From Paenibacillus cellulosilyticus (lineage in GTDB: Bacteria > Bacillota > Bacilli > Paenibacillales > Paenibacillaceae), in the NCBI RefSeq assembly GCF_003182255.1, contig NZ_QGTQ01000001.1, forward strand, positions 455,634 through 519,633: a stretch of 64,000 nucleotides of DNA, in the 5' to 3' direction. The position numbers and the translations under genes are program-made. Of this stretch, positions 40,286 to 49,026 are shown in pieces; position 1 is the first letter of the stretch, and each line of letters begins with the position of its first letter. The notes beneath the pieces are model-generated. The model was not told the DNA's origin, did no database searches, and worked only from the letters and a program-made list of their open reading frames with translations.

Positions 40286-41113
40286 CTAACCTTTATAGCT
40301 GTTATTCCATCGCAGGCATCTCTTCTCTACCAGTCGAACCACTGAATCCGACAGCTTGCCGACCAAGGCGAATAGAATAATGCCGACGAACACAATATCC
40401 GTCTGCGCATACACACGCGCATCTTGAATCATATAGCCAACTCCGGCGCTTGCACCCATCATCTCAGCCACCGCCAGCAGCAGCCAGGAAGCGCCGACCG
40501 ATAACCGAATGCCAAGCAGAATGTTCGGCAGCGCCGCAGGAATAATCAATTTCGTTAATAGATGAAGCTTCGAATATTGCAAAATCCGAGTCACTTCATA
40601 CAGCTTGCGGTCCGCGCTGCGTACCCCGAGATGCGTATGAAAGTACAGCGGGAAGAACGATCCGAGCGCGATGAGCAGCACTTTCGAGAACTCGCCTACG
40701 CCGAACCATAGAATGAACAGCGGAATAAGCGTCAGCAGCGGAACTGTCCGCAGCATTTGGATCGTCGGGTCGAGTGTTTTCTCCGCCCATTTGCCAAGTC
40801 CCGTGAATATGCCGAGCAGCAAGCCGGTAGCACCACCGAGCAGGAAGCCTCCCCCTGCACGAATGGCACTGCTCGTGACATGATCAGCCAAAGCACCGGT
40901 CAAAGCGAGCTGCCAGAATGCCTTCGCGATCTTAGAGGGTGCTGGAAGCGCCGAGTCGGACACCAACCCAAGTGCCGACGCCGCTTCCCATAGGGCAAGC
41001 ACGATAACAGGCAGCACCCAGCCATACAGCCAGTTCGGCAGCCCTGCGCGCCGCGCCTTGCCGATCGAAGCTTTCTTCTTGCCAGCCTTCGAAACCAACG
41101 TCACGTCACTCAT
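40286..41113 (-). CDS. ABC transporter permease (SsuC-like), second
   Basis: Permease of about 275 aa with six helices and the EAA loop ALGSFFPLYFHTHLGVRSAD. It resembles SsuC/TauC permeases of sulfonate and nitrate importers. It starts at 41113, a few bases after the stop of the first permease and behind GGGAGGGG. The two permeases share about the same layout and loop sequences, suggesting an ancient duplication and a heterodimeric channel, whereas SsuC normally forms a homodimer. Confidence 0.88.
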   Translation of the reverse strand: MSDVTLVSKAGKKKASIGKARRAGLPNWLYGWVLPVIVLALWEAASALGLVSDSALPAPSKIAKAFWQLALTGALADHVTSSAIRAGGGFLLGGATGLLLGIFTGLGKWAEKTLDPTIQMLRTVPLLTLIPLFILWFGVGEFSKVLLIALGSFFPLYFHTHLGVRSADRKLYEVTRILQYSKLHLLTKLIIPAALPNILLGIRLSVGASWLLLAVAEMMGASAGVGYMIQDARVYAQTDIVFVGIILFALVGKLSDSVVRLVEKRCLRWNNSYKG

Positions 41114-41117
41114 CGCC

Positions 41118-41912
41118 TTACCCCTCCCCACCTATAGAATCGCGCCAGCGCAGCAGCCTGCTCTCCGCCAGCCTTACCAATGAATCGGTCACCTTGCCAA
41201 CAATCGCGAACACGATGATGCCGACAAAAATAACGGAAGTCAGCGAGAACGATCTCGCATCGTTGATAATATAGCCAAGCCCGGAGCTTGAGCCCATCAT
41301 CTCCGCTACCACTAACCCAAGCCAGCTTACCGCAATCGAGAGCCGAATGCCGAGGAAGATGGAAGGCATAGCGGCAGGCAGGATCAGCTTCGTAATCGTC
41401 TGCCACCTCGTGAATTCTAAGACGCGTGCTACATCGAATAGATTGCGATCGACCGAGCGAACGCCCAAGAATGTGTTCACATAAAGGGGGAAGAACGCCC
41501 CCTTCGCGATCAGAATAATCTTGGAGGTCTCGCCAAAGCCGAACCATAAAATGAACAGCGGCGCTACAGCCAAGTGGGGCAGCGTCCGCAGCAGCTGCAG
41601 GGATGGATCGAGCAGCCGCTCCGCCTTGAGCGAGAAGCCGACCCATAATCCAGCGACTAGGCCAAGACCTCCGCCGAGCAGGAATCCGAGTGCTGCCCGC
41701 CACGAGGAAATCCGCAGGTTCGTCAGCAGCTCGCCCGAGGCGAGCATCCGCCCGAATTCATCCAAGATGTCCTTCGGAGGCGGGATAAGTACGGCGTTCA
41801 CCCACCCGTTCGACGATGCAATCTGCCAGATGATTAATACAGCCAGCGGAATGAGCATCCCGATCAGGAGATGAATCGCCCGGAACATAAGCTTATGTCT
41901 CATGATCTGCAT
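41118..41912 (-). CDS. ABC transporter permease (SsuC-like), first
   Basis: Permease of 264 aa with six helices. The EAA loop is AKGAFFPLYVNTFLGVRSVD, and LRTLPHLAVAPLFILWFGFGE is typical of the SsuC/TauC/NrtB family. It lies between the binding protein gene (18 bp) and the second permease. The coupled order ATPase, binding protein, permease, permease is that of an aliphatic-sulfonate-type importer with an additional permease. Confidence 0.9.
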   Translation of the reverse strand: MQIMRHKLMFRAIHLLIGMLIPLAVLIIWQIASSNGWVNAVLIPPPKDILDEFGRMLASGELLTNLRISSWRAALGFLLGGGLGLVAGLWVGFSLKAERLLDPSLQLLRTLPHLAVAPLFILWFGFGETSKIILIAKGAFFPLYVNTFLGVRSVDRNLFDVARVLEFTRWQTITKLILPAAMPSIFLGIRLSIAVSWLGLVVAEMMGSSSGLGYIINDARSFSLTSVIFVGIIVFAIVGKVTDSLVRLAESRLLRWRDSIGGEG

Positions 41913-41929
41913 GGCTGCACCTCTTCTTC

Positions 41930-42973
41930 TTATTTAAGCGCCGCTTCGATGTATTGATTGTCGAATACGTCAGCTACGTTGATCTGTTTGCGAATCGTGC
42001 CCAGCTCCAATTGGAAGTCAGCTGTCTTCTGCTGATCTGCGATTGTTTCATCGCTTACTGGAATATTGATCATTGTGGAACGGGATTGGATACCCTTAAT
42101 CAGCTCAAGTGGAATGCTGCGCTCATCCGCATAGCGTTGGAACGCTTCATCCTGGTTGCCTGCTTCCCATTGGCGAGCCTTCTCGAACGTCTTCAGGTAC
42201 AGCGTCACCAGATCCGGATACTGCTTCGCGAAATCACTACGAACCAATTGGAACGACGGAGACAGAACGCCTTCGCTCTCGCCATCTGCGAGGACGCGAG
42301 CTTTACCGCTCAGTGTATTCAGAGAGATGTACGGGTCCCAGACCGCCCAAGCGTCTACTTTGCCGCCTTCGAACGAAGGCTGTGTTTCGTCCGGCTGCAA
42401 TTGAATCTCTTCAATATCCGACTTCGAAAGGCCGGCCTTATCGAGTACGCGATAGAGGAAGTTATACGCGTTGCTGCCTTTCGTTACAGCAACCTTCTTG
42501 CCCTTCAAATCCGCAATGCTCTTGATCGAGCTATCCGTCGGCACGATAATCGCGACGTTGTTCTTACCGTCCAGCAGCTGCGAGATGATCGTGAAGTCAA
42601 TTCCTGCTGCTTGTGCAGAGATCGGCGGCATGTTGCCCATGCCCGCGAAATCGAGGTGGTTCGAAGCCATTGCCTCGATCATTGGAGGACCACTCTGGAA
42701 CTCTACCCATTCAACCTTTGCACCCAGCTCGCCAAACGCATCCTCAAACCATTTCTCCTCCTGCGCCTTGCCGAACAAGCCGCCTTTGCCTTGTACACCA
42801 ATCTTCACCGTTACGCCGTCGTAAGAAGCCGGTGTGTTCGAAGCGCCCTCTTCTGTGTTCGTCGTCGCGCCTGCATCGTCAGTGGACTTCTCTTCTTTAT
42901 TCGAATTGCCGCAGCCCGCCACAACCAACACCAATGCAAGTACTATTGCGATCCAGCCAAATCTTTGTCTCAT
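41930..42973 (-). CDS. ABC transporter substrate-binding lipoprotein (SsuA-like)
   Basis: Extracytoplasmic binding protein of 347 aa with a lipoprotein signal peptide. The hydrophobic core IAIVLALVLVV is followed by a lipobox ending AGC (Cys about 21) and a short Asn/Lys/Glu/Thr linker. The mature domain resembles SsuA/TauA (VTVKIGVQGKGGLFGKAQEE; LKGKKVAVTKGSNAYNFLYR). The ligand is probably a sulfonate or other organosulfur compound, judging from the operon. AAGGGG lies before the ATG. Maturation would need Lgt. Confidence 0.9.
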   Translation of the reverse strand: MRQRFGWIAIVLALVLVVAGCGNSNKEEKSTDDAGATTNTEEGASNTPASYDGVTVKIGVQGKGGLFGKAQEEKWFEDAFGELGAKVEWVEFQSGPPMIEAMASNHLDFAGMGNMPPISAQAAGIDFTIISQLLDGKNNVAIIVPTDSSIKSIADLKGKKVAVTKGSNAYNFLYRVLDKAGLSKSDIEEIQLQPDETQPSFEGGKVDAWAVWDPYISLNTLSGKARVLADGESEGVLSPSFQLVRSDFAKQYPDLVTLYLKTFEKARQWEAGNQDEAFQRYADERSIPLELIKGIQSRSTMINIPVSDETIADQQKTADFQLELGTIRKQINVADVFDNQYIEAALK

Positions 42974-43023
42974 TTATACGCATCCCCTTACGTTTATAAA
43001 TTCATGAGTTAGTATCATTCCGA

Positions 43024-43791
43024 TTAAATGCCGGCGCCCTGATCAACTAGCGGCGGCTGCTCGACCTTCTCGAACTCGCTCAGCACGCGGGTACGAAGCT
43101 CCTGGAAGGAGTGCCCCACTCGTTTGCGCGGGTACGGAAGATCAATGTCGATAACGTTGCGAATGTGGCCCGGACGAGGGTTCATAATGACAACCTTCTC
43201 TCCTAAGAACACGGCCTCGTCTAGATCATGCGTGACGAACAGCATCGTCGTCTTGCTATTCTGCCAGATGTCCAGCAGCACCTCTTGCAGATGGGCCCGG
43301 GTGAAAGCGTCAAGCGCACCGAATGGCTCATCAAGCAGCAAAATCTCTGGTTTCCGCAGCAGCGCTCTTGCGATCGCAACCCGCTGTGCCATCCCGCCAG
43401 ACAACTCCTTCGGATAAGCCTTCTCGAACCCTTTCAAGCGAACGAGCTCGATCAACTCGTCGACCTGTCGGCGAATCTGCGGATTGTTCAGCGGTAAATT
43501 CGCAGCGATGTTCTTCTCGACGTTCAACCAAGGGAACAAGCGCGGCTCTTGAAAAATAAACCCTTTATCTACGCCCGGCCCTGTAATCGCCTTGCCGTTA
43601 AGCTCTACCTTGCCTTCATAAGCCGTATCGATGCCGGCTACAATCTTGAGCAGCGTGCTCTTGCCGCAGCCGCTCGGCCCGATAAAGGTAATGAATTGTC
43701 CCTGCTCCACCTGCAGCCGAATATTGCTTAGCGCGACAATCGGTCCTGCAGGAGCAGCGAACGTTTTGTTCAAACGCTCAATATTCAGCAT
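43024..43791 (-). CDS. ABC transporter ATP-binding protein (SsuB/TauB-like)
   Basis: ATPase of 255 aa. Walker [17 protein letters not shown]-loop [12 protein letters not shown], signature [17 protein letters not shown], Walker [12 protein letters not shown] and the switch His in FVTHDLDEA. The [10 protein letters not shown]-loop region is typical of nitrate/sulfonate/taurine ATPases. It is the first gene of the operon, followed by binding protein, two permeases and a flavin monooxygenase. GGAGG lies nine bases upstream of the ATG. The promoter is at 43969-43998. Confidence 0.92.
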   Translation of the reverse strand: MLNIERLNKTFAAPAGPIVALSNIRLQVEQGQFITFIGPSGCGKSTLLKIVAGIDTAYEGKVELNGKAITGPGVDKGFIFQEPRLFPWLNVEKNIAANLPLNNPQIRRQVDELIELVRLKGFEKAYPKELSGGMAQRVAIARALLRKPEILLLDEPFGALDAFTRAHLQEVLLDIWQNSKTTMLFVTHDLDEAVFLGEKVVIMNPRPGHIRNVIDIDLPYPRKRVGHSFQELRTRVLSEFEKVEQPPLVDQGAGI

Positions 43792-43968
43792 GAGATGCCG
43801 CCTCCGCCTTAAATTTATTTTTCATACCTGTTTACTCGGTATTAATCTTAAAAAAATGGGGCCTATGCCCTTGTCGTTGAACGTTTCAAATCTCTGGCTG
43901 TCCAGTCGATCTGTTTATGTACGTCCGTTTTCACAACTTGAATGTTTATTCGGTTTGTGGATGGCTAA

Positions 43969-43998
43969 ATTGTAGCAGTCGATTTCAGCTGTTGTCAA
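43969..43998 (-). promoter_or_regulatory. promoter of the sulfonate-type ABC operon
   Basis: On the minus strand a perfect TTGACA (43998-43993), an 18-bp spacer and TACAAT (43974-43969) give a strong sigma-A promoter with a leader of about 170 nt. No S-box, T-box or clear CymR site was recognised in the leader. Confidence 0.75.
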
Positions 43999-44039
43999 TC
44001 AATTTTTTTGATAAATTCTATAAGCTTACTCGGGAATAA

Positions 44040-44645
44040 TTATAATTGCGGTTTCGCAGCGAATAAGGAGACAATCGAACTTGCCCTTGCTTGGATCGGA
44101 ACCTCTGCTCCTGGCATTCGCTGAAGCGTCAGACCTTGGATTAAGCTAACGAAGTAATAGGCCAGCTCCAGCGGGTCACCGTTAACGATATGCCCGTCCC
44201 GCTGGCCTTGTTCCATGACGGAGGCGACCGGACAAAGGTTGTTCGTAAACCGCTCGGTTACCGCACGTCGAATCTCCTCGGATGAAGCATCGGATAGACG
44301 CGCCGTATGAATGAGAATCGTGTAGGCCCAGCTGTTGTCTAGTGCAAGCCAAGATTCGCATAGCTGGAAGAGCTTGTCCTGAGCGCTGCCCTGCTGAACG
44401 GACAACCCCGTGACATGCTTCCCGTAGTCGGTCTGTCCCCTTCTCAGAATCTCGCTAATGATCTCATTCTTGGACTTGAAATAGTGATACATGCTGCCGA
44501 TGCTCATGCCCGCTGCAGCAGCAATATCGTTAATGCTTACCGATCCAATCCCTCTAACCGCGATGGTCTCAAGGGCGGAATCGAGAATATGATTGATTCT
44601 TTTCTCCCGCTGCAGAAGGTCCCTCTCTACGTTTCTTGGCGACAT
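44040..44645 (-). CDS. TetR-family transcriptional regulator
   Basis: Regulator of 201 aa. The N-terminal helix-turn-helix is ILDSALETIAVRGIGSVSIN with AAGMSIGSMYHYFKSKNEII, and the ligand domain is all-helical. AAAGGGG lies 11 bases before the ATG at 44645. The ABC operon lies directly downstream in the same direction but behind its own promoter. Control of that operon is possible but not shown. No clear palindrome was found in the ABC operon promoter. Confidence 0.85.
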   Translation of the reverse strand: MSPRNVERDLLQREKRINHILDSALETIAVRGIGSVSINDIAAAAGMSIGSMYHYFKSKNEIISEILRRGQTDYGKHVTGLSVQQGSAQDKLFQLCESWLALDNSWAYTILIHTARLSDASSEEIRRAVTERFTNNLCPVASVMEQGQRDGHIVNGDPLELAYYFVSLIQGLTLQRMPGAEVPIQARASSIVSLFAAKPQL

Positions 44646-44693
44646 AATTGGCGCAGCCCCTTTCTTTTGACATCCATTATAGCAGTGTTCATA

Positions 44694-44726
44694 CAAAAGA
44701 CCAGCCAGATTAGCCTGGCTGGCCTC
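44694..44726 (-). terminator. terminator of the helicase gene
   Basis: CCAGCCAG(G) / CTGGCTGG arms with a short loop, followed on the minus strand by TCTTTTGT. Confidence 0.8.
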
Positions 44727-44760
44727 GTCATTGAAGTGATTCTATTTCATGCTGCATGCT

Positions 44761-47187
44761 CTACTGGCTAAGTGATTTCACCTCATACAGCGAAGTATCG
44801 ACCTGCTGCAGGAAAGGCGTCCATTCTCCTGCTGCGCACAACACAAGCCGATGCATCGCGCGGGTACATGCGGTATAGAAAAGCTTGCGTTCGCTCTCCC
44901 GATCATACACCTTCGAGGAGGCATCGTAGATGAGCACCGCGTCGAACTCGACACCTTTAGCGAGATACGCAGGAATGACGAGCGTTCCTTTCTCAAACGT
45001 CGGCGTCTCCTTCGTAATGAGCCGCAGTGCCGGGCAGCTCTGTGCCTGTAGAAGCTCGTAGACATCGCGGCTTTCCGCAGCTGTCTTCGTGATGACAGCG
45101 ATCGAATCGCAGCCTTCCGCTCGAAGCGCCTCCAGCTGCTTTGCAATCTCCTCGGCTAGCTGTTCCTCGCAATCTACCTGCACGAGGAGCGGCTTCTCCC
45201 CACTCCGGTCGAACGGCACGATCTCTTGGGCGCCGATAAGCAGCGACTTCGTAAACTCCACAATTTCGCGGGTGGAACGGTAGCTCCGGACGAGACGAAT
45301 AAGGTTCGTCTCCGACTCTCCATATAGTCGAATCAGCGGCGATTGTGCGCCATGCAGCTCCGTTGCCTGTGTGAAGATTGCCTGCCCGAAGTCACCGAGC
45401 ACCGTCATGCGGGCGCGCGGGAACAGCCTTTTGAGAAACTCATATTGGAACATCGAGTAGTCTTGACCCTCATCGACGAACACATGCCGGACCTCCGTGC
45501 TCATCCGGTTGCCCTCTACCAGCTCCTTCAAGTACAGGAACGGTGTCGCGTCCTCGTAGAACAGCTCGGACTGGCTCAGCTTCTCCTTCGTCTGCTCACA
45601 GATGAGAGGCCACAGCTCCGGCAGCTCGGTCTCGCCGGTCATCGCCATATAAGCATCTTTATCGCTGAACAGCTGTGTGTACAGCTGTTCAGCATCGATG
45701 AACTGCATCCGCTTCACACTTCGTCTGAGCGGCGCAAAATGCTCCTTCACAATCATCTTGCGCAGCAGCTCTTCCTCATGCTCGGCATAATCGAAATCCC
45801 CTTCGTCCCGCCGAACTTTGTTGCTCATCTTCTCGCGGATATTCTCATACGCTTGCGAGAATTCGAAGATGCTTCGATCTACCCGCAGCTCCTGATAGGC
45901 AGCGGCATACTGGTCTTTATCAAGGTAGTCAAGCTCCTCATCCACCCAGAGCGCCTCCCGCTCCTTGGGCTCCAGCTGGGATAGCTGCTTCAGCAGCCAC
46001 TCCTGCAGCAGCGTAACGCGATTCGCTAGACGAATGGAAGGATCATAACCGTAAAATTGGGCTTCCATCTGCTCGGCCGTAATCAGATCACGATCAAGCA
46101 GACGAATGCTGCGGAATCGCATCCCCTCTCGTCCGAGCCAGCCTGCATAATTGCGGAGCGCTTGAAGGTACGCTTCCGATGCCTTATACGCAATCGCCTG
46201 CAGCCGTGCCTCGTACGCCTTAGTGGACTGTTCCGTCAGCACATATTCGATCTGATCGAACGGATCTTCCAGCTTCAGCTTTTTGCCGATGCCATGTTCC
46301 AGATACTCTTGGAAGGTCGTCTGCTGCATATTTTCCTCGCCAAGCTCGGGAAGGACGGTCGATACATAGCTGTTGAACATCGGGTTCGGCGAGAACAGCA
46401 CGATCTGGTCCGCCTTGAGCCGCTCGCGGTGTTTGTACAGCAAGTAAGCAACCCGCTGAAGCGCCGCTGACGTCTTGCCGCTGCCAGCCGCCCCCTGAAC
46501 GATGAGCATCCGGCTGTTATCGTTGCGAATGATTGCATTTTGCTCCTTCTGAATCGTTGCCACGATGCTCTTCATTTGCGGATCTGCGCCTTTGCCGAGC
46601 ACCTGCTGGAGCAGCTCATCACCTATCGTCACACTCGTATCGAACAAGTGCTGGAGCTTGCCGCCGCGGATCTGGTACTGCCGCTTCAGCTCCATCTCCC
46701 CTGTAATTCGGCCACCCGGCGTATCGTACGAAGCAGCTCCCGGAGAATGGTCGTAATACATGCTCGCGATCGGTGTCCGCCAGTCATAAATCAAGAAGCT
46801 CATGCCGTCCGAATCAACGAAGGAGGATACGCCGATATAGACCTGTTCACGGATGCCTAGACCATCCTCTATGAAATCAATGCGGCCGAAGTACGGGGAC
46901 GGCAGCAGACGGTTCACGCTTCGCCACTGCTGCTGCCGCATCCGATAGCTGCGCTCCCGGTCGGACAACAGCGCCTCCTGCTGGCTGATGCTCTGGACCG
47001 TCTCCTCGAAATCCTCGTGCGTGCTCGTGTTGACCGTTACTTCTTCCCAGAATCGTTTGCGGATTTCTCCTGCCTGATCTCGAAGTCCAGCAACTTCCGG
47101 CTCCAACTGCTCGATTCTGGCCTGCAGCTTCTCCGTCACCTGATTGAGCCGTTCCTGCTCCTGTTTCCAGTCCTGTTCGTTCATCAT
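44761..47187 (-). CDS. helD: HelD-like UvrD/Rep-family helicase (RNA polymerase recycling factor)
   Basis: ATPase of about 808 aa. The N-terminal antiparallel coiled coil (about 1-90) is that of HelD, which prises stalled or post-termination RNA polymerase from nucleic acid. Walker A is VQGAAGSGKTSAALQRVAYLL, motif II FVDEGQDYSMFQYEFL, and motif VI near the end is ACTRAMHRLVL. The start is the ATG at 47187 or the next ATG at 47184. The open frame to 47241 includes promoter sequence. HelD has been linked to rifampicin tolerance in other Gram-positives; nothing here shows that for this copy. A terminator follows the gene. Confidence 0.92.
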   Translation of the reverse strand: MMNEQDWKQEQERLNQVTEKLQARIEQLEPEVAGLRDQAGEIRKRFWEEVTVNTSTHEDFEETVQSISQQEALLSDRERSYRMRQQQWRSVNRLLPSPYFGRIDFIEDGLGIREQVYIGVSSFVDSDGMSFLIYDWRTPIASMYYDHSPGAASYDTPGGRITGEMELKRQYQIRGGKLQHLFDTSVTIGDELLQQVLGKGADPQMKSIVATIQKEQNAIIRNDNSRMLIVQGAAGSGKTSAALQRVAYLLYKHRERLKADQIVLFSPNPMFNSYVSTVLPELGEENMQQTTFQEYLEHGIGKKLKLEDPFDQIEYVLTEQSTKAYEARLQAIAYKASEAYLQALRNYAGWLGREGMRFRSIRLLDRDLITAEQMEAQFYGYDPSIRLANRVTLLQEWLLKQLSQLEPKEREALWVDEELDYLDKDQYAAAYQELRVDRSIFEFSQAYENIREKMSNKVRRDEGDFDYAEHEEELLRKMIVKEHFAPLRRSVKRMQFIDAEQLYTQLFSDKDAYMAMTGETELPELWPLICEQTKEKLSQSELFYEDATPFLYLKELVEGNRMSTEVRHVFVDEGQDYSMFQYEFLKRLFPRARMTVLGDFGQAIFTQATELHGAQSPLIRLYGESETNLIRLVRSYRSTREIVEFTKSLLIGAQEIVPFDRSGEKPLLVQVDCEEQLAEEIAKQLEALRAEGCDSIAVITKTAAESRDVYELLQAQSCPALRLITKETPTFEKGTLVIPAYLAKGVEFDAVLIYDASSKVYDRESERKLFYTACTRAMHRLVLCAAGEWTPFLQQVDTSLYEVKSLSQ

Positions 47188-47226
47188 GACTCCGAACACG
47201 CTCCTTCCCAATTTCGCAAAAAACAT

Positions 47227-47392
47227 TTGACATGGCTTCAAATCTCATGGTAAGATTAAAGTGTAAATAAGATGGGTTAACTTTGATCAACTTTATAAAT
47301 TGCTCAGTGGTTTTCTAATCATACCACAGCGTTTCTTTGCGCGCAATTTCATATTTAGTGATAAATCCGGCCGCTGGCCGGTTTTTTTGTTG
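47227..47392 (+). ncRNA. candidate small RNA divergent from helD
   Basis: TTGACA (47227-47232), an 18-bp spacer and TAAGAT (47251-47256) face away from helD. Between 47263 and 47392 there is no reading frame with a ribosome site. The region ends in a plus-strand terminator CCGGCC-GCT-GGCCGG (47367-47381) with seven T residues. No plus-strand gene lies upstream to need that terminator. A transcript of about 130 nt is the simplest explanation. Confidence 0.45.
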
Positions 47393-47411
47393 TCTTCTGA
47401 CTGACCATGCA

Positions 47412-47449
47412 CAAAGCCCCATCACCGAATAGGCGGATGGGGCTTTGTT
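47412..47449 (-). terminator. terminator of the MDR oxidoreductase gene
   Basis: AAAGCCCCATC / GATGGGGCTTT with an inner CCG/CGG and short loop, followed by GTGC on the minus strand. Confidence 0.75.
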
Positions 47450-47498
47450 ATGGGGTGGATGCTCATAGACGAGCTATTCCGTTTCTGTTTATTCGCGC

Positions 47499-48506
47499 TT
47501 AGTCGACCTTCACGAGCATTTTACCGATATTAGAACCGTTAAACAGCTCCATGAATGCCTCCGGCATGCGGTCGAAGCCTTCGAAGATCGTTTCCTCATA
47601 GCGGAGCTTGCCTTCAGACAGCCATTGGCCGAGCGCCTTAGCTCCCTCAGGCAGGCGATCCATATACTCGCCGAGCACGAAGCCCTTCATAAGCGAACGA
47701 GTCTTGATCAGCTTCACATACGGACGGGGACCAATGTCGCTTTTGCCACTCGCATCGTTGTAAGCCGAGATGGAGCCGCACAGCGGAATGCGCGCATAAT
47801 CATTCAGATGGTTCATAACCGCATCGGTAACCGCGCCGCCGACGTTGTCGAAGTAAACATCCACGCCCTGCGGGCAAGCTTGCCCGACCGCCGCAGACAG
47901 ATCGGCTTCCTCTTTGTAGTTGATCGCCGCGTCAAATCCGAGCTGCTCCGTCAGCCACTTCGTTTTCTCCTCCGATCCTGCGATACCGACGACGCGCGCG
48001 CCTTGGATTTTGGCAATTTGCCCAACGATCGAACCGACCGCGCCTGCAGCTCCCGAGACGACAACCGTTTCCCCTGCTTTCGGACGGCCGATATCCATCA
48101 GTCCGAAATATGCTGTCAGACCCGTCATCCCGATGACCCCGAGATAAGCCGACAACGGCGCCACTTGATCATCGACCTTGCGCAGCTGGCTCCCATTGTG
48201 CACGCTGTACAGCTGCCAGTTCAACATACCGAGCACTTTGTCGCCTGGCTTGAACTGCTCCGAGCGTGATTCCACGACCTCGCCAACACCGCCGCCTTCA
48301 ATAACCTCGCCGATCCGGTACGGCTCTACATACGACTTGGCCGCACTCATTCGGCCGCGCATGTACGGGTCAACGGACAGATAGATCGATTTGACGACAA
48401 CCTCATTCTCCTCCGGCTGCCGAACGGGCGCTTCCTTCACAGCAAATGTCTCATCGGTCGGCAAGCCCTGCGGGCGCGATTGCAGCGTAATTAATTTGTT
48501 CATCAT
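47499..48506 (-). CDS. NADP-dependent MDR-family oxidoreductase (YfmJ/leukotriene B4 dehydrogenase-like)
   Basis: Zinc-free medium-chain reductase of 335 aa. YLSVDPYMRGRMSAAKSY is the family's N-terminal signature. The cofactor motif VSGAAGAVGSIVGQIAKIQG and VDVYFDNVGGAVTDAV follow. Relatives reduce enones and other alpha,beta-unsaturated carbonyls with NADPH. An ArsR-type regulator lies 122 bp upstream on the same strand and may control it. AGGA is eight bases before the ATG at 48506. Confidence 0.9.
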   Translation of the reverse strand: MMNKLITLQSRPQGLPTDETFAVKEAPVRQPEENEVVVKSIYLSVDPYMRGRMSAAKSYVEPYRIGEVIEGGGVGEVVESRSEQFKPGDKVLGMLNWQLYSVHNGSQLRKVDDQVAPLSAYLGVIGMTGLTAYFGLMDIGRPKAGETVVVSGAAGAVGSIVGQIAKIQGARVVGIAGSEEKTKWLTEQLGFDAAINYKEEADLSAAVGQACPQGVDVYFDNVGGAVTDAVMNHLNDYARIPLCGSISAYNDASGKSDIGPRPYVKLIKTRSLMKGFVLGEYMDRLPEGAKALGQWLSEGKLRYEETIFEGFDRMPEAFMELFNGSNIGKMLVKVD

Positions 48507-48628
48507 GGTATGATTCCTGCTTTCATGTATAGGTTGTGAAACGATCGGACTGGGGAGAGCAAGCAGATCTGATGGATAGTTTTAAAACTTTCAAACTATA
48601 TATCCAAAAAACAAGGCCCTCGGTACCG

Positions 48629-48922
48629 TTATAGGGTCTCCAAGAAACCTGGCAATATGGCCTTAAATTGATTGTCTTCCAAGAAAATTTTCTTATTCTG
48701 TCCTTCCCGCACATAGCGGATAAGATCTGCATCGTACATAATCTTCAGATGGTACGTTACGTTGGACTTGTCCATTCCCATCGCTCTGGCAATCTCGCCG
48801 CAGCTGTTATGGTCAGGCTGCTCCTGCAAGTAACGGACGATCTCGATCCGCTTCTTCTCGGAAAGCGCCTTGAACGCAAGTGCCCGCTTGTCGTCGTCAA
48901 CAGTCGATTGTTTGATAGTCAT
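48629..48922 (-). CDS. ArsR-type winged-helix regulator
   Basis: Small regulator of 97 aa: ALSEKKRIEIVRYLQEQPDH with recognition-helix region MGMDKSNVTYHLKIMYDADLI and a beta wing IRYVREGQNK. It has a single cysteine, at NSCGEIAR, so the usual CxC metal site is missing and a metal-sensing role is unlikely. The downstream MDR oxidoreductase gene is the nearest possible target. Confidence 0.85.
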   Translation of the reverse strand: MTIKQSTVDDDKRALAFKALSEKKRIEIVRYLQEQPDHNSCGEIARAMGMDKSNVTYHLKIMYDADLIRYVREGQNKKIFLEDNQFKAILPGFLETL

Positions 48923-48988
48923 AGAACTATCCTATAAAGCGACGCCGCCTCTGTCAAGCCGCAGCCATTTCCAGCAAGCCAGATACAA

Positions 48989-49016
48989 CGAAGCCACCCC
49001 GCTATGGAGTGGCCTG
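48989..49016 (-). terminator. terminator-like hairpin behind the DUF4097 gene
   Basis: GCCAC(T)CC / GGAGTGGC arms with a short loop lie just behind the stop codon. There is little T run. Confidence 0.5.
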
Positions 49017-49026
49017 TTAACAACAC

